A DNA stretch of 28,655 nt from Kiritimatiellaceae bacterium (GCA_002691095.1 NZGU01000021.1:15064-43718); one strand, 5' to 3'. Positions 9,391 to 20,058 are shown, counted from the stretch's first letter. Program-made: numbers and translations. The notes: generated by a model from the sequence alone, not told the origin.

Positions 9391-9422
9391 AAAAAAAAGA
9401 CCCCGCACTCGCGAGGTCTTTT
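9391..9422 (-). terminator. Intrinsic terminator of the glutamine synthetase gene
   Basis: On the minus strand AAAAGACCTCGC pairs with GCGGGGTCTTTT across a GAGT tetraloop, a 12-bp stem with a single G-U wobble. The stem is followed by further Ts, making a run of eight (9398 down to 9391). It lies about 36 bp after the glnA stop codon and directly before pdxA. This is the clearest intrinsic terminator in the window. Confidence 0.88.
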
Positions 9423-9457
9423 CGTCAAAGATCGGCACAGCCAACCTTACGGTCTGC

Positions 9458-10483
9458 TTATTTGAATTCAGCTTCCACTTCCGCAACCGTCTTCAACACC
9501 CGTGAAACGATCTGATAAGGGCAACCCTGCGAGTTCGGACGACGATCCTCCAGGTATCCCTTATACGCATCTTCACGAACAAATGCATGCGGCACACGAA
9601 TAGAAGCACCACGGTCCGCAACACCCCACGAGAATTTATCAATCGCCTGTGTTTCATGCAGACCCGTTAACCGAAGGTGGTTATCAGGACCATACGCTGA
9701 AATATGCTCTTCTTTATATTTATCAAAGCCATCCATCAGCTTCAGGAAGTACTCTTTTCCACCCGTTTCACGCATGTAAGTAGAAGAGAAGTTACAGTGC
9801 ATACCTGAACCATTCCAATCACCAGTGAACGGTTTACAATGATACTCTACATCCACACCATACTGCTCACACAGACGCTGCAGGATGTACCGAGCCACAT
9901 GCATCTGATCCGCTGCCCGTTTTGATCCTTTACCAAAGATTTGGAACTCCCACTGACCTTTCGCAACTTCTGCATTGATGCCCTCATGGTTAATACCAGC
10001 AGCAATACAAAGATCGAGATGCTCTTCCACAATATCGCGAGCAATATCACCCACGTTTTTGAAGCCGACACCCGTGTAGTACTCACCTTGCGGCTCCGGA
10101 TAACCAACAGCTGGCCATCCCAACGGGCGACCGTCCTTATACAAGAAGTACTCCTGCTCCAATCCCACCCAGAAACCAGCATCATCTAGAATCGTCGCAC
10201 GATGGTTAGATGCGTGTGGAGTTCCGTCCGGCATCATTACCTCACTCATCACCAGGAATGCATTTTCCCGAGTCGCATCTGGATAGATCGCCACTGGCTT
10301 GAGCATACAGTCAGAGCTGCTACCATCCGCCTGAAGGGTAGAGCTGCCATCAAAACCCCACATTTCACAATCCTCTAAACTAAAAGAGGCATAATCTCCA
10401 TCAACAACTTTTGTTTTACTACGTAGGTTCTGCACCGGCTCATAGCCATCCAACCAGATGTATTCTAATTTAATACGCGCCAT
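9458..10483 (-). CDS. glnII: Glutamine synthetase, type II (eukaryote-like, GlnII)
   Basis: The enzyme makes glutamine from glutamate, ammonia and ATP. The 341-residue length and motifs fit glutamine synthetase type II, the family of eukaryotes, rhizobia and some actinobacteria, not the roughly 470-residue bacterial type I: LEYIWLDGY at the start, MWGFDGSSTLQADGSSSD, FWVGLEQEYFL (catalytic E residues), GINHEGINAEVAKGQWEFQI, DWNGSGMHCNFS and GVADRGASIRVP. The true start is the ATG at 10483, because an AGAGGA ribosome site lies 7 bp before it; an upstream ATG at 10498 would put that ribosome site inside the gene. A sigma-54-type promoter lies just upstream, and a strong terminator closes the unit, so it is probably transcribed alone. 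No adenylylation-site type I domain is present, so control is probably at transcription. Confidence 0.95.
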   Translation of the reverse strand: MARIKLEYIWLDGYEPVQNLRSKTKVVDGDYASFSLEDCEMWGFDGSSTLQADGSSSDCMLKPVAIYPDATRENAFLVMSEVMMPDGTPHASNHRATILDDAGFWVGLEQEYFLYKDGRPLGWPAVGYPEPQGEYYTGVGFKNVGDIARDIVEEHLDLCIAAGINHEGINAEVAKGQWEFQIFGKGSKRAADQMHVARYILQRLCEQYGVDVEYHCKPFTGDWNGSGMHCNFSSTYMRETGGKEYFLKLMDGFDKYKEEHISAYGPDNHLRLTGLHETQAIDKFSWGVADRGASIRVPHAFVREDAYKGYLEDRRPNSQGCPYQIVSRVLKTVAEVEAEFK

Positions 10484-10536
10484 TTTCTTTCCTCTCATTC
10501 AATTTGTTTGCTTTAAAATATGAACAATGAATTATT

Positions 10537-10552
10537 TGCATTAAACATGCCA
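10537..10552 (-). promoter_or_regulatory. Candidate sigma-54 (-24/-12) promoter of the glutamine synthetase gene
   Basis: On the minus strand this reads TGGCATGTTTAATGCA. The sigma-54 consensus is TGGCACG-N4-TTGCA; the GG and GC elements are at the exact required spacing and only two consensus bases differ. The predicted start is near 10527, leaving a 5' leader of about 44 nt before the ATG. A loosely palindromic element (10611-10629, TTTTCAC and GTGCAAAA type half-sites) lies about 60 bp further upstream, where an NtrC-type enhancer could bind, but it is a weak match. Nitrogen-responsive sigma-54 control of glutamine synthetase genes is well known elsewhere. Confidence 0.68.
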
Positions 10553-10650
10553 TAAAAAATAGAACAAAACTGGTCATTAAAATTAAATGAATACATATTT
10601 GTATGATTAATTTTCACAAGAGTGCAAAAAAGTAATGTTATTGACCTTTT

Positions 10651-11664
10651 TTATCGCCCCATGCCCTTTTCGAGGCGACGAAGTTTTTCAGCTAACTTCT
10701 TCAACCCCAACATGCCCGCATAGCCCCGCATAAACTTATCATGGTCTACCGCTGGAATCCCCATCACATGAGAACCCTCTTCCAAATTACTAATGATACC
10801 CGACTTAGCGTTAGCAATCACCCGCTCGCCCACTTTCAAGTGTCCTGCCACCCCCACTTGTCCCGCTAAAATCGTATGCGCACCGATCTCAGCACTACCC
10901 GCAATACCCACCTGCCCACACAAGACCGTGTGAGGACCAATTTTCACGTTATGCGCAATTTGCACTAAATTATCAATTTTCGAACCCCGCCCAATCACCG
11001 TCGCGCCAAACCGCGCCCGATCCACCGCCACATTAGCACCAATTTCCACATCCTCCTCAATCACCACCGTGCCAACCTGTGGGATTTTACGCCGCGAACC
11101 ATCCGGCTCAACCGAATAGCCAAATCCATCCGAGCCGATCACGCTGCCGCTGTGAATAATCACTCGATCGCCTACCGTGCAATACTCCCGAATCGTAACC
11201 GACCCGAATACGTGCACATCGTTTCCTAAACAGCTCCCATAACCCACCACAACATTTGGACCAATCACGGAGCCATACCCAACCACCACGCCCCCCTCAA
11301 GAGTACAATTAGGTCCCACAGAAACGTCCGCACCCAAGACAACATCCGCCGCAACAACAGCCGAGGGATGCACCCCCGCTGCAGGCCTTGGAGGTGCCTG
11401 ATAAAATAGTGCGGCCGCCTCACCAAAACTGCGATCCGGGTTCTCCACCCTCACATAGGCACAGCCCACCTCACCCTCAAAATTCTTTGGAACAATAGCA
11501 GCAGAAGCCGCGCTGCGCTGCAGCAGCGATGCATATTTCGCCGAAACCAGAAAACTGATCTGACCCGCCTCCGCCTCCTCCAGACTATTGACTCCGCTTA
11601 TCTCCAGTGATCCATCACCCTCCAGCTCCCCATTCAGATGATCTGCCACTTCGGAAAGTTTCAT
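10651..11664 (-). CDS. lpxD: UDP-3-O-acylglucosamine N-acyltransferase LpxD
   Basis: LpxD adds the second, N-linked acyl chain to the lipid A precursor UDP-3-O-acylglucosamine, using an acyl-ACP donor, in the cytoplasm. The 337-residue protein has the N-terminal uridine-binding domain (ISGVNSLEEAEAGQISFL, then AAIVPKNF and VRVENPDRSF) followed by a long left-handed beta-helix of hexapeptide repeats (about residues 97-310; for example DVVLGADVSVG and GSVIGPNVVVG). The conserved IDNLVQIAHNVKIG segment holds the catalytic histidine. Its ATG overlaps the skp stop as ATGA, the same gene order as in the bamA-skp-lpxD-fabZ-lpxA clusters of many Gram-negatives, but here bamA, fabZ and lpxA are absent. 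Its presence shows the organism makes lipid A. Confidence 0.96.
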   Translation of the reverse strand: MKLSEVADHLNGELEGDGSLEISGVNSLEEAEAGQISFLVSAKYASLLQRSAASAAIVPKNFEGEVGCAYVRVENPDRSFGEAAALFYQAPPRPAAGVHPSAVVAADVVLGADVSVGPNCTLEGGVVVGYGSVIGPNVVVGYGSCLGNDVHVFGSVTIREYCTVGDRVIIHSGSVIGSDGFGYSVEPDGSRRKIPQVGTVVIEEDVEIGANVAVDRARFGATVIGRGSKIDNLVQIAHNVKIGPHTVLCGQVGIAGSAEIGAHTILAGQVGVAGHLKVGERVIANAKSGIISNLEEGSHVMGIPAVDHDKFMRGYAGMLGLKKLAEKLRRLEKGMGR

Positions 11665-12260
11665 GGATTCACTCCCGAATCCGTATTTTCAGATGTAATG
11701 CCTTCATACCCCTCATTCAACTCTGCCAATACATTCGCTGTGATATCAGCCGAAATACTCACATAATTGATCACTTGAATACCCAGACGACTCTGCGCCG
11801 AACGGTCAATCACAGCCTCATACCCCTTCTCTTTCGAATAAGATGATATGTTATCCTGAATCTCATCAAACAACTTCTTCGTCATCCGTGTGTTCTGCTC
11901 ATCGATCTGTTTTTTGCGAAGCTGCTCATACTCCAGCATCTCCTGCTCTTGCTCCTGCATCTTAACCAAACGCTCCTCAAGCAATACACGTTTGTTCGAG
12001 CGAACTTCCGTACTCAACATCGGATCTCTAGAATCTGCCCGCAACTGCTCAACTTCTTCCCGGATTTCCTCAATTTCATTTTTCATGATATCCTGCTCAA
12101 GTTTCATTTCATCCGTCTGCTGCCGAATCTGGTCTTGAGCCAACTGCGTCTTATAAAACCGCGTGAACAGTTCCTGCAAATCGACAAACACAATTTTTCC
12201 ATCCGCCATAGCCAGATTGCACATCAGCAACCCCGCCACTATCCATATCGCTCTCTTCAT
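11661..12260 (-). CDS. skp: OmpH/Skp-family periplasmic chaperone
   Basis: Skp/OmpH chaperones bind unfolded outer-membrane proteins in the periplasm. The 199-residue protein has a signal peptide ending AMA, the family opening KIVFVDLQELFTRFYKTQ, a long charged coiled coil (about residues 40-125, rich in E, Q, K and R, with repeats like EEIREEVEQLRADSRD), and the conserved C-terminal YSKEKGYEAVIDRSA. Two in-frame ATGs are adjacent (12263 and 12260); I prefer 12260 because the AGGAG site then has a 7-nt spacer rather than 4. It overlaps lpxD by 4 bp, a conserved envelope-assembly pair. The C-terminus has an acidic tail. The gene to the right, ychF, is 79 bp away on the same strand. Confidence 0.93.
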   Translation of the reverse strand: MKRAIWIVAGLLMCNLAMADGKIVFVDLQELFTRFYKTQLAQDQIRQQTDEMKLEQDIMKNEIEEIREEVEQLRADSRDPMLSTEVRSNKRVLLEERLVKMQEQEQEMLEYEQLRKKQIDEQNTRMTKKLFDEIQDNISSYSKEKGYEAVIDRSAQSRLGIQVINYVSISADITANVLAELNEGYEGITSENTDSGVNP

Positions 12261-12338
12261 CATTCATCTCCTAAATAGTTTTTTCCACATAGACCGCACC
12301 ACATAAGATTCATTCAATTTCAACGAATCGAACACATT

Positions 12339-13439
12339 CTACACGTTAAACAAAAACTCAATCACATCTCCATCTTTCACCACATAGTCACGCCCCTCAG
12401 TCCGTAGCAAGCCCGCATCTCGACAGCCTGCCTCTCCCTCATGCGCAACAAAATCATCATACGCCATCACCTGCGCCCGAATAAAACCCCGCTCAAAATC
12501 GGTATGAATCACCCCCGCTGCCCGCGGCGCCAAATCTCCCGCTCGAATCGTCCAAGCTCGCGCCTCTTTCGGCCCCTGCGTAAAATAACTACTCAACCCG
12601 AGTGTGCGATAACCCGTCTGAATAATCTGATCCAGTCCACTCGCCGAAACCCCATACTCCTCCAAAAACTCCACCCGCTCCTCATCCTCCATGCCATTCA
12701 GATCCTCCTCCATCTTCGCACAGATTTTAACCACTTCCGCCCCCCGAGCCCCCGCATATGCCTCCACCGCCTCTACCAAAGCCGACGATTCACTCAGCCC
12801 CGCTTCATCCACATTACAACAATAGATAAACGGCTTATCCGTTAAAAACTGCGTCTCCTTTAATAACCGATCCGCCAATTCACTTTCGCGGTCAGCAAAC
12901 GCATGCACCATCTTCCCCGCTCCCAAATGTTCCAGCAACGCCTCGAACCAAGGCACCGCTGGCGCCAGCGACTTATCTCCCCGCGCCGCCTTAATCAACC
13001 GCGGCAACCGACTTTCCACCGTCTGATAATCCGCCATAATCAGCTCCGCCTCAATAATCTCAATGTCCCGTACCGGATCCACCGAACCATCCACATGCAC
13101 CACCTGATCATCCTCAAAACAACGCACCACCTGCAGTATCGCATCCGTCTCACGAATATTGGTTAAAAACTTATTGCCCAGTCCCTCCCCCTGGCTCGCC
13201 CCTTTCACCAACCCCGCAATATCCACAAACTCCACCGTTGCATGAATCGTCTTCTGCGATTTTGCCATCTCTGCCAGCCGCTCCAAACGATCATCCGGTA
13301 CCGGCACCACGGCCTTATTCGGTTCAATCGTGCAAAACGGATAGTTTGCACTCTCCGCATGCTGAGCCCGCGTCAACGCATTGAACAACGTCGACTTCCC
13401 CACATTAGGCAACCCAACAATCCCTATACCAAGCCCCAT
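12339..13439 (-). CDS. ychF: Redox-regulated ATPase YchF (OLA1 family)
   Basis: YchF is a universally conserved Obg-related P-loop protein that hydrolyses ATP and binds the ribosome; it takes part in stress responses. The 366-residue protein shows G1 [14 protein letters not shown], the switch region with [10 protein letters not shown]3 [26 protein letters not shown] in place of the G4 NKxD motif (typical for the family), and a C-terminal TGS-type domain ending [10 protein letters not shown]. Usual bacterial length is about 363. The start is only 3 nt downstream of the fabI stop, so both are probably on one transcript. In many bacteria ychF lies next to pth, which is not seen here. Confidence 0.96.
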   Translation of the reverse strand: MGLGIGIVGLPNVGKSTLFNALTRAQHAESANYPFCTIEPNKAVVPVPDDRLERLAEMAKSQKTIHATVEFVDIAGLVKGASQGEGLGNKFLTNIRETDAILQVVRCFEDDQVVHVDGSVDPVRDIEIIEAELIMADYQTVESRLPRLIKAARGDKSLAPAVPWFEALLEHLGAGKMVHAFADRESELADRLLKETQFLTDKPFIYCCNVDEAGLSESSALVEAVEAYAGARGAEVVKICAKMEEDLNGMEDEERVEFLEEYGVSASGLDQIIQTGYRTLGLSSYFTQGPKEARAWTIRAGDLAPRAAGVIHTDFERGFIRAQVMAYDDFVAHEGEAGCRDAGLLRTEGRDYVVKDGDVIEFLFNV

Positions 13440-13442
13440 GGT

Positions 13443-14273
13443 CTATGCCTCGCCCGCCGCCGGCTTCTCAAAATCCATCAATGTGCCCCCAATGAAATGA
13501 GCGCCCCCATCCACAAATAACGTCTGACCCGTAATCTTCTTCGCAAACGCACCTAGCAAAAACACCACCGCACCCGCTACCTCTTCCTTATCCTTCACCG
13601 TATCCCACGGCAGCGGACTGATCTGCTCCCACGTCTTCGACAAATGCTCAAAGTAAGGAATCGAAGAAGCCGCCTTCGTCGTCAACGGTCCCGCCGACAC
13701 AGCATTCACCCGCACCCGATCTTTACCATAATTCCGCGCTAACGCCTTCACCACCGCCTCCAGTGCCGCCTTGTTCACGCCCATCCAATTGTAAAACGGA
13801 AACGGACGCTGCCCCTCAAAAGACAACGTCACAATCGAGCCCCCCTCTTTCATCTGTGGAACCGCATAATTCGCCACCGTCGCCAGCGAAGCCGCGCTAA
13901 TATGAAATCCCTGCAACACATCCTCCGTCGCCTCCGTGAAGAGCACCTCTCCCCCCAAGCACGTCTTGGGATTCGCATACGCAATCGAATGCAGCACCCC
14001 ATCAATCGGACCCGTCGATGCAAACAGAGCCTCCACCTCTTCCTGAACCGTCACATCACAATAGCGGAAATCCATAGCCGCCTTCTGCTCATCACTCAAA
14101 TCCTTGCAACCCCGATCAAAAAAGATTTTTTTCATCCGCTCATTTTGCGCCGTCCAGATCACCTTGCCCCCCAGCGACTCAATCAACCGACCCGCCGCAT
14201 ACGCAATCGAATCCGTATTCAATATGCCCATCACTACATAGGTACTACTCTTCGCAATCATACGCTCTCCCAT
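13443..14273 (-). CDS. fabI: Enoyl-[acyl-carrier-protein] reductase FabI
   Basis: FabI performs the last reduction of fatty-acid elongation using NADH. The 276-residue protein is an atypical short-chain dehydrogenase: an N-terminal GILNTDSIAYAAGRLIESLGG nucleotide-binding loop, a CDVTVQEEVEALF segment, the GVLHSIAYA strand, a catalytic Y-x6-K motif in YNWMGVNKAALE, and RVNAVSAGPLTTKAASSI near the C-terminus. Two starts are possible: ATG 14273 and ATG 14261; the latter has a GGGAG ribosome site 5-6 nt upstream and fits the promoter at 14294-14321 well. It precedes ychF by 3 nt. The YNWM sequence is reminiscent of InhA-type enzymes, but I would not claim the same drug response. Confidence 0.95.
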   Translation of the reverse strand: MGERMIAKSSTYVVMGILNTDSIAYAAGRLIESLGGKVIWTAQNERMKKIFFDRGCKDLSDEQKAAMDFRYCDVTVQEEVEALFASTGPIDGVLHSIAYANPKTCLGGEVLFTEATEDVLQGFHISAASLATVANYAVPQMKEGGSIVTLSFEGQRPFPFYNWMGVNKAALEAVVKALARNYGKDRVRVNAVSAGPLTTKAASSIPYFEHLSKTWEQISPLPWDTVKDKEEVAGAVVFLLGAFAKKITGQTLFVDGGAHFIGGTLMDFEKPAAGEA

Positions 14274-14293
14274 CTCTTCCTACTAAAGACAAA

Positions 14294-14321
14294 ATCATAC
14301 CCGACCCAAAGCCGGAGACAA
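14294..14321 (-). promoter_or_regulatory. Candidate sigma-70 promoter for fabI-ychF
   Basis: On the minus strand TTGTCT (14321-14316) and TATGAT (14299-14294) are separated by 16 bp. The -10 matches the consensus at 5 of 6 positions and the -35 at 4 of 6. The predicted start is near 14287, giving a leader of about 14 nt to ATG 14273 or 26 nt to ATG 14261. This is a pattern match only. Confidence 0.4.
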
Positions 14322-14349
14322 TGAGAAAGCAACACAGGATACGCAACGC

Positions 14350-16312
<1,963 letters not shown>

Positions 16313-16315
16313 CTT

Positions 16316-16393
16316 CCGCTTCCCTCCGTCGGCACAATCCGTATCAGGTTCCAAGGGACTCTCTCAGCTCTGCAATCAAAGCACCCCTAGCGA
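16316..16393 (-). promoter_or_regulatory. TPP riboswitch (THI element) upstream of thiC
   Basis: The minus strand has the conserved THI-element pieces in order: TCGCTAGGGGTGC, GCTGAGAGAG, TTGGAACCTGATACGGAT, then TGCCGACGGAGGGAAGCGG. The CTGAGA and the GAACCTGAT and GGGAAGC blocks are the thiamine-pyrophosphate-binding core. The 5' TCGCT and 3' AGCGG strands form the P1 helix (with one G-U pair). It lies 50 bp upstream of the thiC start, the best-known location of this riboswitch class. Binding of TPP is expected to reduce ThiC synthesis. Confidence 0.96.
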
Positions 16394-16400
16394 CACCTTC

Positions 16401-16435
16401 ACCCTAAATCAATCGACACCTGAGTCAATTGATTT
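16401..16435 (-). promoter_or_regulatory. Inverted repeat AAATCAAT-N14-ATTGATTT over a possible thiC promoter
   Basis: AAATCAAT (16406-16413) and ATTGATTT (16428-16435) form a perfect 8-bp inverted repeat with a 14-bp spacer. On the minus strand TTGACT (16429-16424) and TAGGGT (16406-16401) with 16 bp between could be the -35 and -10 of the thiC leader promoter, starting near 16394 where the riboswitch begins; the -10 is poor (3 of 6). The repeat lies in the intergenic space shared with bioB. Its geometry resembles biotin repressor (BirA) operators, which are inverted repeats with 14-16 bp spacers, but the half-sites do not match the known TTGTAAAC-type sequence. Confidence 0.4.
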
Positions 16436-16468
16436 CACACCCTCATCTCGATTTTTCCGCACGAACCA

Positions 16469-16497
16469 TTTACAACCCCCCCCCACATCTCTACATT
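16469..16497 (+). promoter_or_regulatory. Candidate bioB promoter with C9 tract in the spacer
   Basis: TTTACA (16469-16474) and TACATT (16492-16497) are separated by 17 bp, matching 5 of 6 and 4 of 6 consensus bases. The predicted start is near 16504, about 20 nt before bioB. The spacer contains nine consecutive Cs (16476-16484), which could change length by slippage. Confidence 0.42.
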
Positions 16498-16524
16498 ACT
16501 TACCAATAAAAGACGGAGAAACAC

Positions 16525-17538
16525 ATGAACTGGAAACAAATCAGCCACCGAATTCAAAACCATCAACCCGCCACTCCAGAAGAAGCACTCGCCATTCTCG
16601 AATCCCCCAACGACCAACTGCTAGACGTGCTTCAAGCCGCCTATCAGCTCCGGCATCAACACTTCGGCAACACCGTCTCCCTCCACCTCCTGCGCAACGT
16701 CAAAAGCGGCGTATGCCCCGAAGACTGCTCCTTCTGCTCCCAATCCACCAAAGCCATCAACCAAGTCGAACGCTACGACATGCAAACCGTCGAAACCATC
16801 CTCGAAGGCGCCCAAGCCGCCATCGAACGCAAAGCCAAACGCTACTGCCTCGTCTCCAGCACCCGCTCCCCCTCCCCCAACGAAGTCGACACCATCTGCG
16901 AAGCCGTCATTCAAATTAAACAAAAACACCCCCAGCTCGAAATCTGCTCCTCCCTCGGCCTCCTCACCGAAGAAAAAGCCCACCGCCTCAAACAAGCCGG
17001 TGTCAACCGCTTCAACCACAACCTCGAAACCTCCGAAAACTTCTTCCCAGAAGTCGTCACCACCCACGACTTCGACGACCGCATCAACACCGCCAAAATC
17101 GTCAAAAAAGTCGGACTCGACCTCTGCTGCGGCGGCCTCTTCGGCATGGGTGAATCCATGCAAGACCGCGCCGACCTCGCCTTCGCACTCGCCGACCTAA
17201 ACGTTGACTCCGTTCCCGTCAACTTCCTCGACCCCCGCCCCGGCACCGCCTTCCACGGCAAACCCAACCCCCTAACACCGAACGACTGCCTCCGCGCACT
17301 CGCCATGATGCGCTTCGTCATGCCCTCCGTCGAAATCCGCATCGCCGGCGGCCGCGAAACCACCCTTCGCCACATCCAAGCCCTCGCCCTCTACCCCGCC
17401 AACTCCATGTTCACCAACGGCTACCTCACCACCGGCGGACAAGACTTCGATACCGACAAACAAATGATCGAAGACGCCGGATTCGAAATCGAACTCACCG
17501 CCCAACCCGAAAGCACCCCCCAACCCAGCTGCGTCTAA
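16525..17538 (+). CDS. bioB: Biotin synthase BioB
   Basis: BioB is a radical S-adenosylmethionine enzyme that inserts sulfur into dethiobiotin. The 337-residue protein has the CxxxCxxC cluster motif in SGVCPEDCSFCSQS (C64, C68, C71), then ICSSLGLLTEEKAHRLKQAG, NHNLETSENFFPEV, CCGGLFGMGES, VPVNFLDPRPGTAF, VEIRIAGGRE and the end segment GYLTTGGQDFDTDKQMIEDAGF. The second-cluster residues (C of CSSLG, C of CCGG and the R of IRIAGG) are present, so it should be active. A GGAG ribosome site lies 8 nt before the ATG. No other bio gene is nearby. A dihydrouridine synthase gene follows 6 bp later. Coding-strand C content is very high. An inverted repeat upstream could be an operator. Confidence 0.97.
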   Translation: MNWKQISHRIQNHQPATPEEALAILESPNDQLLDVLQAAYQLRHQHFGNTVSLHLLRNVKSGVCPEDCSFCSQSTKAINQVERYDMQTVETILEGAQAAIERKAKRYCLVSSTRSPSPNEVDTICEAVIQIKQKHPQLEICSSLGLLTEEKAHRLKQAGVNRFNHNLETSENFFPEVVTTHDFDDRINTAKIVKKVGLDLCCGGLFGMGESMQDRADLAFALADLNVDSVPVNFLDPRPGTAFHGKPNPLTPNDCLRALAMMRFVMPSVEIRIAGGRETTLRHIQALALYPANSMFTNGYLTTGGQDFDTDKQMIEDAGFEIELTAQPESTPQPSCV

Positions 17539-17544
17539 ATCACC

Positions 17545-18543
<999 letters not shown>

Positions 18544-18561
18544 CTATCTTGTGAATAAAAC

Positions 18562-19278
18562 CTACCAGCTATATTTTCCTTCGATGCTTGAAGGCTCATA
18601 AAAATCTCGAACCGACTTCATCCCTCCAGCAGATTCACACTCTACCCGAACCCAAATACCTTTGATACTCCCCTGTGTAGCCTGAGGATCACCTCCCGGC
18701 ACATAATACTCCGTTGAATTAAATTCATATTTAACTAACTCCACTTCCTTCGAAGAAAAAATTCTTTTTCCTTTTGCTGCCAACAACTCAATTTCCAGAT
18801 CACCCTGCACCGTTCGATCATGTTTAACTACACGACCTTTATCCATATCGTTCTCTTCCTGCTCATAAAATATTCTATATTCAACATCCAATACGCTGAT
18901 CTCGATATTGGAACGATTTTCAATCTCGATTTGATACAAGAACTCATCAATTCGCATAAAATGGGCATTTCCATCCTCCTTTCTCTGCCCTACCTTTTTC
19001 TTATTTATATCAACGGATATATCTTTCCCGTTAAAAACCGAATGCAGAAACCACTCCGTAAAATAATCCTGATCAGACTTCACAAACACCGACGGCTTAA
19101 TCTTAACCAACTTTCCGTCCGTCCGCTTCAACTCCACCTGCCCCGACCGCTCATCATACTGAACAATCTCCGCCTCTAGCGACCGCCCATCCGGCAACGT
19201 AAATGTATGCCCCAAGCTACTGAGAACGCCCCCCAACAAAACAAACATTCCAATCCAGAAAATATTCCGCTTACTCAT
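18562..19278 (-). CDS. Secreted protein with SHD1-like N-terminal domain
   Basis: This 238-residue protein has a signal peptide (about residues 1-24, a hydrophobic stretch after MSKR) followed by FTLPDGRSLEAEIVQYDE, QVELKRTDGKLVKI and KSDQDYFTEWF. That arrangement resembles the SLA1-homology-1 (SHD1) domain found repeatedly in secreted PVC proteins. The rest (about 75-238) is acidic and I do not recognise it; it contains YRIFYEQEENDMD and an aromatic-rich end. I chose ATG 19278 because GAGAG-rich sequence precedes it and it begins the signal peptide; a GTG at 19302 is the alternative. The gene is more AT-rich than its neighbours and lacks their extreme strand bias, which could mean later arrival. 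No function can be assigned. Confidence 0.72.
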   Translation of the reverse strand: MSKRNIFWIGMFVLLGGVLSSLGHTFTLPDGRSLEAEIVQYDERSGQVELKRTDGKLVKIKPSVFVKSDQDYFTEWFLHSVFNGKDISVDINKKKVGQRKEDGNAHFMRIDEFLYQIEIENRSNIEISVLDVEYRIFYEQEENDMDKGRVVKHDRTVQGDLEIELLAAKGKRIFSSKEVELVKYEFNSTEYYVPGGDPQATQGSIKGIWVRVECESAGGMKSVRDFYEPSSIEGKYSW

Positions 19279-19333
19279 CACTCTCTCTCCGCCCACACGC
19301 ACAACGGCATCATAAGCATGATTGATAATAACT

Positions 19334-19361
19334 TTTTCACGAATTAATTCATATATATAAT
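19334..19361 (+). promoter_or_regulatory. Candidate thiE promoter
   Basis: TTTTCA (19334-19339) and a perfect TATAAT (19356-19361) are separated by 16 bp. The region is AT-rich, so chance matches are likely. A start near 19368 would give thiE a leader of about 76 nt that contains the stem-loop at 19382-19403. Confidence 0.35.
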
Positions 19362-19381
19362 ATTTTTAAAATAAATGAAAG

Positions 19382-19403
19382 AGTGGATAAAAAATGATCC
19401 ACT
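19382..19403 (+). repeat. Inverted repeat / stem-loop in the thiE leader
   Basis: AGTGGAT (19382-19388) and ATCCACT (19397-19403) are perfectly complementary, with an 8-nt A-rich loop. There is no T-tract on the plus strand. It might be an operator or an RNA hairpin; it lacks the conserved TPP-riboswitch blocks seen before thiC. Confidence 0.5.
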
Positions 19404-19443
19404 AAAATATTGAAGGTTTCTGCCCCAACACTATCGTTCAGGC

Positions 19444-20058
19444 ATGAATCAACCGAACGGCCTCTACCTCATTCTCACCAACCCCGTCGCCGGCTACGAA
19501 GCCACCGCCCAAGCCGCGGTTGACTGCCACGTTTCCATGCTTCAACTCCGCATGAAAAACAAAACCAACGATCAACACGAGGTGGCCCAAACCCTTCGCG
19601 CCATCACCCGCGGCACCCAAACCCAATTCATCATCAACGACAACCTACCGCTCGCCCAACACGTAGAGGCCGACGGATTACATCTCGGACAAGACGACCT
19701 CTCGCTCCCACGCGCTCGCCAGCAATATGACGGCATCATCGGCATCTCCACCCATACTCTTGAACAGGCACAAAAAGCCCACCAAGCCGGTGCCGACTAC
19801 ATCGGCATCGGCCCCCTCTTTCCCACCCAAAGCAAAGCCAACCCCGACCCCGTCATCGGCATACCCACCGCCGCGAACATCGCCCGAAGTGTTACCTGTC
19901 CGACCGTCGTTATCGGCGGCATTCAACCCGAACACTTCCCCGAACTGCGCCGCCACCAGCTCCCCGCCTTCGCCCTCATCAGCGCCGTTAACCACTCTCC
20001 CAATCCCCGGCAAGCCATTCAGCATCTCCAACACGCCTGGCAAGAGGCGCAAATTTGA
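19444..20058 (+). CDS. thiE: Thiamine phosphate synthase ThiE
   Basis: ThiE joins hydroxymethylpyrimidine diphosphate with the thiazole phosphate to make thiamine phosphate. The 204-residue TIM-barrel protein has GLYLILTNP, VSMLQLRMKNK, FIINDNLPLAQHVEADGLHLGQDD, GIISTHTLEQAQ-type sequence (read as IGISTHTLEQ), ADYIGIGPLFPTQSK and TVVIGGIQPE. The usual T-T-T-K loop is PTQSK here. The ND and GLHLGQDD blocks hold substrate and metal ligands. The ribosome site is weak (AGG immediately before the ATG), and the leader has a hairpin but no TPP riboswitch. Thiazole-branch genes are not in the window. It is followed by tRNA-Leu 46 bp downstream. Confidence 0.95.
   Translation: MNQPNGLYLILTNPVAGYEATAQAAVDCHVSMLQLRMKNKTNDQHEVAQTLRAITRGTQTQFIINDNLPLAQHVEADGLHLGQDDLSLPRARQQYDGIIGISTHTLEQAQKAHQAGADYIGIGPLFPTQSKANPDPVIGIPTAANIARSVTCPTVVIGGIQPEHFPELRRHQLPAFALISAVNHSPNPRQAIQHLQHAWQEAQI

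Noticed and set aside
10624..10650. Possible terminator after lpxD (AAAAAAG pairing with CTTTTTT on the minus strand).
   Set aside because: The stem is almost all A-T with a 13-nt loop, too weak to call.
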